DNA of 23,982 nt from JBMDXK01 sp048594375 (GTDB lineage: Bacteria; Pseudomonadota; Alphaproteobacteria; Rhizobiales; Methylopilaceae): the NCBI GenBank assembly GCA_048594375.1, contig JBMDXK010000015.1, positions 1 to 23,982 of the forward strand, given 5' to 3'. Both the position numbers and the translations under genes were made by a program. The notes under the pieces are model-generated. The model searched no databases and was not told the DNA's origin. It saw only the letters and a program-made list of their open reading frames with translations. Below, in pieces: positions 6,922 to 15,521 of this stretch (its first letter is position 1; each line of letters starts with the position of its first letter).

Positions 6922-6960
6922 AAAAAACTGAAGAATTTCTGCAATTTTGCGGGATTCTTC
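6922..6960 (-). terminator. Probable lysA terminator using part of a repeat element
   Basis: On the minus strand GAAGAAT (6960-6954) pairs with ATTCTTC (6936-6930), with an internal GCA/TGC pairing, then CAG and a run of T (plus-strand A at 6922-6927). The first arm is the end of repeat copy 1 (6953-6979). It lies about 80 bases after the lysA stop. Confidence 0.5.
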
Positions 6961-6979
6961 GCTGCGCTCAGGATGACAG
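6953..6979 (+). repeat. Short interspersed repeat, copy 1
   Basis: This 27-base element matches 18990-19016 at 25 positions; the shared core is GCGCTCAGGATGACAG. A 13-base piece of it (GCTCAGGATGACA) is repeated in tandem at 6986-6998 with a period of 20 bases. It resembles short intergenic repeats containing TCATCCTGAGC that I recall from several bacterial genomes. It lies between the convergent orphan gene and lysA. Confidence 0.75.
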
Positions 6980-6985
6980 TGTACG

Positions 6986-6998
6986 GCTCAGGATGACA
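6986..6998 (+). repeat. Partial tandem copy of the short interspersed repeat
   Basis: GCTCAGGATGACA repeats exactly the 3' half of the element at 6953-6979, seven bases further on. It is a truncated copy. Confidence 0.7.
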
Positions 6999-7040
6999 AA
7001 TAAATGGACAGTGTTGTTACACGGGAGCCGTTCAGATACT

Positions 7041-8306
7041 CTATAGCCAGTCGGGGATAATATCCCTTGCGATCAGCTCCTCCACACTGGTACGCGCGCG
7101 GATAATGGCGTAATCTGCTCCGTTAACCAGGACTTCCGGCACAAGCGGACGCGTATTGTAGGTGTTGGCCTGTACGGCGCCATAAGCGCCCGCAGACATG
7201 ACTGCCAGCAGATCACCTTCTTTTACGCTGGCCATATCACGGTTGAGCGCAAGGTAATCGCCGGTTTCGCATACAGGGCCGACCACATCGGCGACAATGC
7301 GCGGTTTGCTGCCTGATGCCTCTTCCACCGGCTGAATATCATGAAACGCTTCATAGAGGGTGGGGCGGATAAGTTCGGTCATCCCCGCATCCACAATCAC
7401 GAAGGTTTTTTCCGCACCCTGCTTCACATAGACCACGCGGGTCAGCAAAATTCCGGCATTGCCTGCAATCAGGCGACCCGGCTCCAGCACCAGCGCCACT
7501 TCCAGCGGTTTAATGTGCTTGAGCACCACTTCCGCATAGGCATCCGGTGATGGCGGCAGCGTGTTGGTGTTGTAATAGGGAATACCCAACCCACCACCAA
7601 CATCCACATGGGCAATGGTATGCCCATCGCCACGCAATTCATGCACAAGAGCGGCAAGGCGCTCGAACGCCATATCAAACGGTGCTAAATCCGTGATTTG
7701 CGATCCAATGTGCATATCCACGCCCACCACGCGAATGCCTGAAAGAGACGCGGCTTGCGCATACGCTGCACGCGCGCTGGCATACGGAATGCCAAATTTG
7801 TTTTCAGATTTTCCGGTGGAAATCTTGGCATGGGTTTTGGCATCCACATCGGGATTGATGCGCAGGGCAATATTTGCGGTTTTGCCCAGACGCGTGGCCA
7901 CTTCCGAAAGCTTCACAAGCTCTGGTTCGGATTCCACATTAAAGCAGAAAATACCTGCATTCAGCGCATATTCCATTTCCGCTGCGGTTTTGGCGACACC
8001 GGAAAAGGTGATTTTTTCCGCTGGAATACCCGCTCCCAGCGCCCGTTGCAGTTCGCCTTGGGAAACCACATCGGCACCGGCTCCTGCCTGTGCAAGGGTT
8101 TTCAGAATCGCCTGATTGGAATTGGCTTTCGCGGCATAGCACACCAGCGCCTTCACATCTTTGAACGCTTCGCTGAACACGCGGAAATGCCGCTCGAAGG
8201 TGGCGGTTGAATAGACATAACACGGGGTCTGGACATTATTGGCCAGCGTGGTTAGCGGAACATTTTCGGCGTGCATCCAGCCGTTTTTATAGGTGAAATG
8301 GTGCAT
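7041..8306 (-). CDS. lysA: Diaminopimelate decarboxylase
   Basis: PLP enzyme of fold type III that decarboxylates meso-diaminopimelate to L-lysine, the last step of lysine synthesis. The 421 residues are full length. The PLP lysine is in YAAKANSN (K60), followed by the barrel motifs GELQRALGAG, HIGSQI and GGGLGIPY, the phosphate-binding EPGR, and the C-terminal catalytic cysteine in GPVCETGDYLA. The ATG at 8306 begins ten bases after the stop of the LptM-like gene; no strong ribosome site is visible, so translation may depend on coupling. It is the last gene of argH-lptM-lysA and is followed by a probable terminator built partly from a repeat element. Confidence 0.97.
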   Translation of the reverse strand: MHHFTYKNGWMHAENVPLTTLANNVQTPCYVYSTATFERHFRVFSEAFKDVKALVCYAAKANSNQAILKTLAQAGAGADVVSQGELQRALGAGIPAEKITFSGVAKTAAEMEYALNAGIFCFNVESEPELVKLSEVATRLGKTANIALRINPDVDAKTHAKISTGKSENKFGIPYASARAAYAQAASLSGIRVVGVDMHIGSQITDLAPFDMAFERLAALVHELRGDGHTIAHVDVGGGLGIPYYNTNTLPPSPDAYAEVVLKHIKPLEVALVLEPGRLIAGNAGILLTRVVYVKQGAEKTFVIVDAGMTELIRPTLYEAFHDIQPVEEASGSKPRIVADVVGPVCETGDYLALNRDMASVKEGDLLAVMSAGAYGAVQANTYNTRPLVPEVLVNGADYAIIRARTSVEELIARDIIPDWL

Positions 8307-8316
8307 AAATCAACGC

Positions 8317-8592
8317 TTATAACAAAGGATCAAGGAAGAAATTCCGCTGGGGTTTCTGCGGTTTTGGCTTTACATTTTCCGCAGTGGGGTATTGGGGCGC
8401 AATACGGGGCAGCGGCATCAGGGGTTCTGCCACAGGCCGCAGATTGGCTTTAGGCTGTTCCGGCGCTTTGGGCAAAGGGGTGGTTATTTTTTCTTTGCCG
8501 GGAGGAGGCTCCAATGGCCCTACGCGTCCACACGCCGAAAGCGCCAGTGCGGCCATAAGCGTGAAGGTAAGAACTGTGAGGCGCTGGATCAT
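8317..8592 (-). CDS. lptM: LptM-like (YifL/LppL) small lipoprotein
   Basis: A 91-residue outer-membrane lipoprotein. The signal peptide ends in the lipobox LSAC with the lipidated cysteine at 21, followed by GRVGPLEPP, the GxxGPL(x)PP start characteristic of the LptM/YifL family. The remainder is Pro/Lys-rich and probably extended; it ends NFFLDPLL. E. coli LptM helps oxidative maturation of the LPS transporter LptD; by homology a similar role is likely, but this member is longer than the enterobacterial one. Location directly before lysA is the classic position of the gene (LppL in Pseudomonas). Gap to argH is 50 bases and to lysA ten. The start ATG has only a modest GGAT upstream. Confidence 0.82.
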   Translation of the reverse strand: MIQRLTVLTFTLMAALALSACGRVGPLEPPPGKEKITTPLPKAPEQPKANLRPVAEPLMPLPRIAPQYPTAENVKPKPQKPQRNFFLDPLL

Positions 8593-8642
8593 ATTTTACA
8601 TCCGTGACAAAAGCGAATCGTGTTGGTGAGTTTGCACTGTGT

Positions 8643-10028
8643 TTAACGCGGCTTCAATTGGGTGAGCCAGCGTTGGGCTTCGCGCTCCACATTTTTAGGA
8701 GAGGTTCCGCCAAAACTGCTGCGGCTCATGACGGAATTATCAACGCCCAGCACATCAAAAATATCCTGCCGGATGCGCGGCTCAACGGCCTGCATATCGG
8801 CCAGCGTAAGCTGCTCAAGATCAATCCCGCGTTCCACCGCAATGCCAACCAGTCTGCCGGTGACATGGTGCGCATCCCGGAATGGCATTTTCAACGTACG
8901 CACCAACCAATCCGCCAGATCGGTTGCGGTTGCATAGCCGGAGCCTGCCGCCTTGCGCATGGCTTCGGCGTTCGGCTGCATGTCATGGACCATGCCGGTC
9001 ATGGCTGCAATACAAATCGCCAGCGTATCAAGGGCATCAAAAGTGCCTTCTTTGTCTTCCTGCATGTCTTTGGAATAAGCCAGCGGCAAGCCCTTCATCA
9101 CCGTGAAAAAGCCCACCAGTGCGCCAATAACACGGCCAGCCTTGGCGCGCACCAGCTCTGCGGCATCGGGGTTTTTCTTTTGCGGCATAATGGAAGAGCC
9201 GGTGGTAAAGCGATCCGAAAGCGTGATAAAATTGAACTGCGGCGTTGACCAGATCACAATTTCTTCCGCAAAGCGGGAAAGATGCGTTGCGCAGATGGCA
9301 CAAGCTGAGAGGGTTTCCAACACAAAATCACGCGCCGAAACCGCATCGAGCGAATTGGCCATCGGGCGGCTGAATTCCAGTGCGGCGGCTGTCGCGTGGC
9401 GGTCAATGGGGAAGGATGTACCCGCAAGAGCCGCCGCGCCCAAAGGGCATTCGTTCAGGCGTGCGCGGGCATCGTGCAGACGGCCACGGTCGCGGCCAAT
9501 CATTTCCACATAAGCCAGCAAATGATGCCCGAAAGTGATGGGCTGAGCGCTTTGAAGATGCGTAAAGCCGGGCATGATGGTGTAAGCGTTTTCGGTGGCT
9601 TTGTTGGTCAGTGTCCTTTGCAGATCCAGCAGAGCCTGATCCAGGCTATCAATGGTATCCCGCACATAAAGCCGGAAATCGGTGGCTACCTGATCGTTGC
9701 GGGAACGTCCTGTGTGCAACCGTCCGGCGGGTTCGCCAATCAAATCTTTGAGGCGTGATTCCACATTCATGTGGATGTCTTCCAGAGCGCGGGAGAACGT
9801 GAAATCGCCATCCTCGATTTCTTTGAGAATGGTATCTAGCCCTTCGGAAATGGCTTTCACATCGCTCATCGGAATAATATTTTGTGCGCCCAGCATAGCC
9901 ACATGGGCTTTGGAACCTTGAATATCCTGCGCGTAAAAGCGCTGGTCAAAGCCTATTGAAACATTGATGGCATCCAGAACCGCATCGGCTGTGGCTGTAA
10001 AACGTCCGCCCCACATCTTGTTGCTCAT
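8643..10028 (-). CDS. argH: Argininosuccinate lyase
   Basis: Cleaves argininosuccinate to arginine and fumarate, the last step of arginine synthesis. From ATG 10028 the protein is 461 residues and starts MSNKMWGGRF, the expected opening. The fumarase/aspartase signature GSSIMPQKKNP sits at about 277-287, with the conserved HTGRSRNDQ near 105-113 and TGFTHLQ-type MPGFTHLQSAQP near 152-163. GAGGG-like GAGGGC lies seven bases before the chosen ATG. The reading frame stays open to 10085, but that extension would overlap the divergent tlpA start and has no family support. Likely first gene of argH-lptM-lysA, sharing a 50-base divergent promoter region with tlpA, an arrangement known in other alphaproteobacteria. 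Confidence 0.96.
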   Translation of the reverse strand: MSNKMWGGRFTATADAVLDAINVSIGFDQRFYAQDIQGSKAHVAMLGAQNIIPMSDVKAISEGLDTILKEIEDGDFTFSRALEDIHMNVESRLKDLIGEPAGRLHTGRSRNDQVATDFRLYVRDTIDSLDQALLDLQRTLTNKATENAYTIMPGFTHLQSAQPITFGHHLLAYVEMIGRDRGRLHDARARLNECPLGAAALAGTSFPIDRHATAAALEFSRPMANSLDAVSARDFVLETLSACAICATHLSRFAEEIVIWSTPQFNFITLSDRFTTGSSIMPQKKNPDAAELVRAKAGRVIGALVGFFTVMKGLPLAYSKDMQEDKEGTFDALDTLAICIAAMTGMVHDMQPNAEAMRKAAGSGYATATDLADWLVRTLKMPFRDAHHVTGRLVGIAVERGIDLEQLTLADMQAVEPRIRQDIFDVLGVDNSVMSRSSFGGTSPKNVEREAQRWLTQLKPR

Positions 10029-10078
10029 GGAAATGCCCTCTATAAGATAACGCGTCAATTGTTCAGGGGAGCCGTGAT

Positions 10079-10729
10079 ATGCCATTTTTCACATCCACAC
10101 GTCTGGTGACACTCACCATCATGGCACTGGGAATAGTGGCTGGCCTTGCAGTCATATACGTTACAAATCCCCCCCAAGGCAACACTCCTCTTGCAAAACA
10201 GTGCAAAACCTCACCGGCACAGCTGGCAGCGTTGAAAGAAAAAGCAACGGGCGCCGTGGCCGGTGTTGTGGTGCCTCAAGGGGCGCGGCCTTTGCCAGAG
10301 CTGGCATTCCAGAACAATGAAGGGCAAACAGTGTCTTTGTCCGACTTTAAAGGAAAAACGGTTCTGCTGAATCTGTGGGCAACATGGTGCGCCCCGTGCC
10401 GCGATGAAATGCCTGCGTTGAATACCCTTCAGGAAAAATTCGGAAGTGATGATTTTGAAGTGGTAGCGGTTTCCGTGGATACGCAGGGGCTGGATAAATC
10501 ACGGGCTTTTTTAAAGGAAATCAACGCGGATAAGCTGGCGTTTTACGCATCCCCCGATGCTGGCCTGTTTCGGAACATGCAAAAGATTGGCCGCGCAGTG
10601 GGGCTACCCACCACGCTGGTGATTGACGAAACCGGCTGTGAAATAGGTTACCTTCCCGGCTATGCCCACTGGGCGGATGAGGACGCCTATGCTTTCATCC
10701 GGCAAATCATTCCCGTTACAACGCCATAA
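10079..10729 (+). CDS. tlpA: TlpA-family membrane-anchored thiol:disulfide oxidoreductase
   Basis: A 216-residue periplasmic thioredoxin-fold protein held by an N-terminal uncleaved membrane segment (about 9-29). The active site is WATWCAPC (C104, C107) and the cis-proline loop is GLPTTLVID. Extra cysteines occur at 42 and in ETGCEIGY near the C-terminus, as in Bradyrhizobium TlpA, which acts in copper delivery and cytochrome oxidase maturation. AGGGGA eight bases upstream supports ATG 10079. The gene is divergent from argH (50-base gap), a neighbourhood found in other alphaproteobacteria, and its last 14 bases overlap the end of tadC on the other strand. The oxidase-maturation role is inferred from the family. 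Confidence 0.9.
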   Translation: MPFFTSTRLVTLTIMALGIVAGLAVIYVTNPPQGNTPLAKQCKTSPAQLAALKEKATGAVAGVVVPQGARPLPELAFQNNEGQTVSLSDFKGKTVLLNLWATWCAPCRDEMPALNTLQEKFGSDDFEVVAVSVDTQGLDKSRAFLKEINADKLAFYASPDAGLFRNMQKIGRAVGLPTTLVIDETGCEIGYLPGYAHWADEDAYAFIRQIIPVTTP

Positions 10730-11678
10730 TCTGCATGACGGCCGGTGACATAATAATCACAAACAAAACCGGCAAGAAAAAGATAATCATGGGTACGGTG
10801 AGTTTTGGTGGCAATCCTGCTGCTTTTTTCTCGGCTTCCATCATGCGCATATCGCGGCTCTCCTGCGCCAATACACGCAAGGCCTGCCCAATAGGCGTAC
10901 CGTACTTCTCCGCCTGAATCAGCGAACTTGCCACTGCTTTCACAATTTCAATGCCTGTACGCTGCCCCAGATTATCATAGGCTGTCCTGCGGTCTTGCAA
11001 ATACGACATTTCCGCCGTGGTTAAGGTCAATTCTTCCGCAAGCTCTAAAGATTGTGAGCCAATCTCCTCGCTTACCTTGCGGAAAGCGGCCTCAATGGAC
11101 ATACCACTTTCCACGCAGATGAGCAGCAAATCCATGGCATCTGGAAACGCCCGACGAATGGATGTCTGCCGTTTCGTCATCTTGTTTTTCAGATAAATGC
11201 CAGGCAATTTCAGTCCTATGAAAGCCACGCCTATGCACAACACCAGTTTCAACAAAGGCCCGACATCCGGTCTCCAGATGACAAACACATAAAGCAGCCC
11301 CACGAAAAACATGGCTATGGGCATTAAAAGACTGAAAAAAAGATACAGCATATAGGGCTTCTGACCCCGGTACCCCGCCATGGCAAGCTGGGTTTGAATG
11401 CCATCTTTTCCAAAATATTTGGCAAGCGAAAAGCGATCCACGACATTTTTCACAAAGCCTTCTGACGTATCTGTTCGCACCGCGCTACGCCTGTTGGTGC
11501 GGTGCAGCCTCTCACGCTCCCGCACACGAATGCGATCACGTTCCAAGGCCATGCCCTTCATACGCTTGCCAAGATTATCATTCGGAACAAGCTGAAAACC
11601 AACATATATAATGCTCGCCATCGCTGCCAGAGCAACCGCATAAGCAATCAGAGTCTGAGGATTACTGAAAATATCCAT
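10716..11678 (-). CDS. tadC: Tad pilus platform protein TadC
   Basis: Inner-membrane platform protein of the Tad (tight adherence) type IVc pilus, related to type II secretion F proteins. The 320 residues show an N-terminal membrane segment (about 8-28), a basic cytoplasmic stretch, two segments near 108-155, the GspF-like helical domain (AFPDAMDLLLICVESGMSIE, about 178-197), and a final segment (MIIFFLPVLFVIIMSPAVM). GGAAGAG just upstream supports the ATG. It lies 17 bases after tadB and is the last pilus gene in the window; its stop overlaps tlpA tail to tail, so no room exists for a private terminator between them. Confidence 0.92.
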   Translation of the reverse strand: MDIFSNPQTLIAYAVALAAMASIIYVGFQLVPNDNLGKRMKGMALERDRIRVRERERLHRTNRRSAVRTDTSEGFVKNVVDRFSLAKYFGKDGIQTQLAMAGYRGQKPYMLYLFFSLLMPIAMFFVGLLYVFVIWRPDVGPLLKLVLCIGVAFIGLKLPGIYLKNKMTKRQTSIRRAFPDAMDLLLICVESGMSIEAAFRKVSEEIGSQSLELAEELTLTTAEMSYLQDRRTAYDNLGQRTGIEIVKAVASSLIQAEKYGTPIGQALRVLAQESRDMRMMEAEKKAAGLPPKLTVPMIIFFLPVLFVIIMSPAVMQIMAL

Positions 11679-11695
11679 AGCTCTTCCACTACATC

Positions 11696-12682
11696 CTAAA
11701 AATCAAACTGGATCATCTTGCGCATGACCATCACACCCACGAACATCCAAAACCCGCTCAAAGCCAGCAATACCAACCCCGCATTGGTTGTCCACAGCAC
11801 TTCAATATACCGGGGACTTGTCAAATAAACCAACACAGCAACGATAATCGGCAACGAGCCAATAATACCCGCAGATGCTTTCGCTTCTGTACTCATGGCT
11901 TTAATTTTGGCTTTCATCTTCTTACGATCACGCAAAACCCGCGATAGATTGGTTAAAATTTCTCCCAGACTACCGCCGCTCTTGGCCTGAATCTGCATTA
12001 CAATCGCAAAAAAATTGGTCTCGGCCAGCCCCATACTTGCAGACATGCGCACAACCGCATCGGACAAAGGCAAGCCCACCGCTTGCGTTTCCAAGATCTC
12101 CCGAAACTCGCTTTTAACCGGCTCTGGGCTTTCAGACACAACCACGCGCATGCAGTCTCCCAGCGGCAAACCGGCCTTTACACCCCGCACAATAATATCA
12201 ATGGCGTTCGGAAACTCGTGCAGAAATTTTTCCTGCCGCCGCTTGCGCAAATATTTAAGTGCAAACATGGGAACACCCAATGCGCCCGGAATAAAAGCCG
12301 CTGCGGAAACCAGAAAATTCTGTGTCATGTATAAAATAAAGCCTGACGCGATAAATCCGCATACCACACACACAAAATAATATTTTTCCTTGCTCCAGCT
12401 TAAACCGGCCTGTTCCAGTTTCAACGATAAGGGAGGGTTTGCCAAATTCTTCTGCCGTTGCTCCAACTCTTTCAAACTGTTGGCAATCTGATTGCGGCGT
12501 GCTGTGGAATCCTTGACTTTTGCCAGTGCAGTAGCGCGGTCTTTCCGGCTGGTGACTGCCTGCATCATCCGCTGGCGCTTTTCGGCACGCGCTTCGCCTG
12601 TCACGTAAGGCAACAGCGCAAATGCAAAACCACCTACGCTGATGGATACCAGAATAAAAACCAATAATTGCTGTATATCCAT
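11696..12682 (-). CDS. tadB: Tad pilus platform protein TadB
   Basis: Companion of TadC in the inner-membrane platform that the TadA/CpaF ATPase drives. The 328 residues have an N-terminal membrane segment (about 6-26), a charged region with predicted coiled-coil character (KDSTARRNQIANSLKELEQRQ, about 57-77), two central membrane segments near 103-145, the GspF-type domain (FPNAIDIIVRGVKAGLPLGD), and C-terminal segments near 270-320. The start has only a weak AGAG ribosome site. It follows cpaF by 55 bases and precedes tadC by 17. TadB and TadC order matches Caulobacter. Confidence 0.92.
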   Translation of the reverse strand: MDIQQLLVFILVSISVGGFAFALLPYVTGEARAEKRQRMMQAVTSRKDRATALAKVKDSTARRNQIANSLKELEQRQKNLANPPLSLKLEQAGLSWSKEKYYFVCVVCGFIASGFILYMTQNFLVSAAAFIPGALGVPMFALKYLRKRRQEKFLHEFPNAIDIIVRGVKAGLPLGDCMRVVVSESPEPVKSEFREILETQAVGLPLSDAVVRMSASMGLAETNFFAIVMQIQAKSGGSLGEILTNLSRVLRDRKKMKAKIKAMSTEAKASAGIIGSLPIIVAVLVYLTSPRYIEVLWTTNAGLVLLALSGFWMFVGVMVMRKMIQFDF

Positions 12683-12737
12683 TGCGACACTCTTGACCCT
12701 TACATCAACCTTTTAACCAAATTTTCACACATTAACC

Positions 12738-14225
12738 CTAGCCCGCAGGTATCTGCTCTTTTTCCACTTCGGCTGCATCGAGCGCTGCGGCCAGCTTTTC
12801 TTCCTCACCATAATACCGCGCCCGATCCCAAAACCGCGGACGCGCGATACCTGTTGAACGGTGACGGCCAATCAGCTTGCCTGAAGCATCCTCGCCCAGA
12901 ATTTCATACACAAACAAATCCTGCGTAATAATGACATCGCCCTCCATCCCCATCACCTCCGTGATGTGGGTAATCCGGCGGGAACCATCGCGCAGACGCT
13001 GGGTCTGCACCACAACATCCACTGATGTCACAATCATCTCGCGGATTGTTCGCGCGGCCAGTGTAAAGCCGCCCATGGAAATCATACTTTCAATACGCGA
13101 TAAGGCTTCGCGCGGGCTGTTGGCGTGGAGTGTTCCCATCGAACCATCGTGACCCGTGTTCATGGCTTGCAGCAAATCAAACGATTCAGGCCCACGCACC
13201 TCACCCACGATAATACGCTCCGGACGCATACGCAGACAGTTGCGCACCAGATCACGCATGGTGACCTGCCCTTCGCCTTCAAGGTTTGCCGGACGGGTTT
13301 CCAAACGCACCACATGCGGCTGCTGCAATTGCAGTTCCGCCGCATCTTCGCAAGTGATAATCCGTTCATCGCCATCAATATACAAGGTCAGGCAGTTCAG
13401 CAGCGTTGTTTTACCCGACCCCGTACCGCCGGACACAATCACGTTACAGCGCGACCGACCGACAATTCGCAAAATTTCGGCGCCTTCTTTGGAAATAGAG
13501 CCGTATTTCACCAGCTGATCCAGTGTCAGCTTGTCTTTTTTAAATTTACGAATGGTGAGCGATGCACCATCAATCGCCAAAGGCGGGGCAATCACGTTCA
13601 CACGGCTGCCATCGGGCAAGCGCGCATCGCAAATAGGACTGGATTCATCCACACGACGGCCAACCTGACTCACAATCCGCTGACAAATGTTCAAAAGCTG
13701 GTTGTTATCCCGAAAGCGTACATTGGTCTGCTGAATTTTACCGTTCACCTCAATGTAAACACTTTCAGCACCATTCACCATAATATCGGCAATATCATCC
13801 CGCGCCAGCAACGGCTCCAGTGGTCCGTAACCCAGAACATCGTTGCAAATATCATCCAGCAAAGCTTCCTGCTCTGAAATGGACATCACGATATTTTTGA
13901 TGGCAATGATGTCATTGACCACATCGCGGATTTCATCCCGCGCGCTTTCCCCATCCAACCCCGCAAGCTGGGAAAGATCTATGGTTTCAAGCAGTGCATT
14001 GAAAATGGTGCTTTTGGTATCGTAATAACCCGGTGGACGGCGCGACTCCACCGCAACTTTTTCCAGAGAATACATTGGCTGAGGCGGCACATATCCCTCT
14101 ACCGCTCCCGACTCCTGCTTGCTGACCGCATTGGACACCGGCGCCAATGTTGATGATGGCGCAGATGGTGGCACAACCACACTGGGTGTCTTGCTTACTC
14201 CGCCGCTTCCACGTTTACCAAACAT
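12738..14225 (-). CDS. cpaF: Tad pilus motor ATPase TadA/CpaF
   Basis: Hexameric cytoplasmic secretion ATPase that powers Flp pilus extension and, in Caulobacter, retraction. The 495 residues contain a Pro/Ser-rich disordered N-terminus (1-70), the conserved N-terminal helical domain with GYGPLEPLL (about 132-140) and IMVNG, Walker A GGTGSGKTT at 266-274, the Asp box TCEDAAELQL at about 291-300, Walker B RIIVGEVRGPE at 337-347, and the His box GHDGSMGTLHANSP near 358-371. All catalytic elements are intact. It follows cpaE by 28 bases. GGGAG lies about ten bases before ATG 14225. Confidence 0.96.
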   Translation of the reverse strand: MFGKRGSGGVSKTPSVVVPPSAPSSTLAPVSNAVSKQESGAVEGYVPPQPMYSLEKVAVESRRPPGYYDTKSTIFNALLETIDLSQLAGLDGESARDEIRDVVNDIIAIKNIVMSISEQEALLDDICNDVLGYGPLEPLLARDDIADIMVNGAESVYIEVNGKIQQTNVRFRDNNQLLNICQRIVSQVGRRVDESSPICDARLPDGSRVNVIAPPLAIDGASLTIRKFKKDKLTLDQLVKYGSISKEGAEILRIVGRSRCNVIVSGGTGSGKTTLLNCLTLYIDGDERIITCEDAAELQLQQPHVVRLETRPANLEGEGQVTMRDLVRNCLRMRPERIIVGEVRGPESFDLLQAMNTGHDGSMGTLHANSPREALSRIESMISMGGFTLAARTIREMIVTSVDVVVQTQRLRDGSRRITHITEVMGMEGDVIITQDLFVYEILGEDASGKLIGRHRSTGIARPRFWDRARYYGEEEKLAAALDAAEVEKEQIPAG

Positions 14226-14253
14226 TCACACATGTCTCCCACTACAGCAGCAA

Positions 14254-15519
14254 TCAGGCTCTTTTGATGGATAAACGGGACAACAACGGATCAAGGAAGT
14301 TGCGTTTCTGCATCCGGGCATCGCTGCGCCCCATTACCGCGCGCGCCACTTCAAAAAATGTCTCGTTCAATTTGTTGCTCGCATCCATTTCCGCAATCAT
14401 CTGGCCGTTATTGGCTGCCGCTCCAAAAACCGAAATATCAAATGGAATAACCGCAACCGGCTCGATATCAATGGCTTTGGTGAAATCGGACGGTTTGATT
14501 TCAGGACGCTTCGGCATCCCCATCTGGTTAAGAATAATCTTTGGTGGCTTGTCATTCGGACGCATGGTGCGTAACAAATCCACAATGTTCTTGGTGTTAC
14601 GCAAATTCGCCAGATCCGGCACTGCTGTAATAACAATCTCGTCTGACAAGACCATCAAACGCCGCGACCAGGATGTCCAGACATGAGGCACATCCAGTAT
14701 CACCGCTGGCATGTTCGCCCGCAGGACATCCAGCAAACCATCAAACACATCCGCGTTAAAATCATAGGTGCGATCCAGCGTTGACGGTGCTGCAAGCAGG
14801 CTCAAATGCTCTGCACATTTATACACCAGCCGGTCAATCATGTTGGCATCCACCCGCTCCGGTGAGAACACCACTTCGGCAATACCTTGCGGAGGATCCT
14901 GATTAAAATCCAGCCCCGCGGTGCCAAATGCCAGATCAAGATCCGCGACAACCGTATCAATCTCCAGATTGCTGCCAATTGCCCATGCAATATTATGGGA
15001 TAAGGTTGATGAACCAACCCCGCCTTTTGAACCAATAAAAGCAATGGTTTTGCCGATGGGCTCCGCATCCGGCGCCCGAAACAGATCTGACAGCGAACGT
15101 ACAATATCCAGCGGCTCAAATGGGGCTACAAGATATTCGCTTACACCGCGCTTCATTAGCTCACGGTACAGCAAAACATCGTTCACTTTGCCAATCAGAA
15201 TGACTTTTGTCCCGCTGTCACACACTTCTGCCAGACGATCCAGCGAAGCAATCACATCATCCCGCGGCCTGTCTGTCTCCACAATAATCACATTCGGTGT
15301 TGGAGCATTGCGGTACGCTTCAATTGCAGCCGATGATCCACCCATTTGCACTTTGACGTGCGCACGCTCCATCCGGCGGTCTGTTGCCGCTTTCTGGATA
15401 TTCTGCGCAACATCCGGGGTCTCACAAAAAGCCTGAATAGACACGCGGGGTATGGGAGCAATCGCTGCTGACTCAAGCGTACCTTCAGGTCGTGACGGAA
15501 TGCCATTTCCCGCTGTCAT
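14254..15519 (-). CDS. cpaE: Pilus assembly/localisation ATPase CpaE (TadZ)
   Basis: ParA/MinD-superfamily protein that places the Tad machine at the cell pole. The 421 residues start with a disordered stretch, then a receiver-like domain (about 25-147) whose phosphorylation residues look degenerate (VIIVETD, and VAPFEP in place of a lysine-proline), then the ATPase domain with the deviant Walker A SKGGVGSST at about 164-172, DLDLAFGTAGLD and a switch-like VILDVPHVW. GGGAGGAAA ahead of ATG 15519 is a strong ribosome site. The start lies only two bases after the cpaD stop, so the two are probably coupled. Confidence 0.93.
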   Translation of the reverse strand: MTAGNGIPSRPEGTLESAAIAPIPRVSIQAFCETPDVAQNIQKAATDRRMERAHVKVQMGGSSAAIEAYRNAPTPNVIIVETDRPRDDVIASLDRLAEVCDSGTKVILIGKVNDVLLYRELMKRGVSEYLVAPFEPLDIVRSLSDLFRAPDAEPIGKTIAFIGSKGGVGSSTLSHNIAWAIGSNLEIDTVVADLDLAFGTAGLDFNQDPPQGIAEVVFSPERVDANMIDRLVYKCAEHLSLLAAPSTLDRTYDFNADVFDGLLDVLRANMPAVILDVPHVWTSWSRRLMVLSDEIVITAVPDLANLRNTKNIVDLLRTMRPNDKPPKIILNQMGMPKRPEIKPSDFTKAIDIEPVAVIPFDISVFGAAANNGQMIAEMDASNKLNETFFEVARAVMGRSDARMQKRNFLDPLLSRLSIKRA

Positions 15520-15521
15520 GC

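Noticed and set aside
10029..10085. N-terminal extension of argH
   Set aside because: It would overlap the divergent tlpA start; the MSNKMWGGRF opening with a good ribosome site at 10028 is the family start.
12713..12739. TTAACCAA and TTAACCCT as CtrA sites between cpaF and tadB
   Set aside because: The half-sites do not have N7 spacing, and they lie inside a continuous operon with only a 55-base gap.
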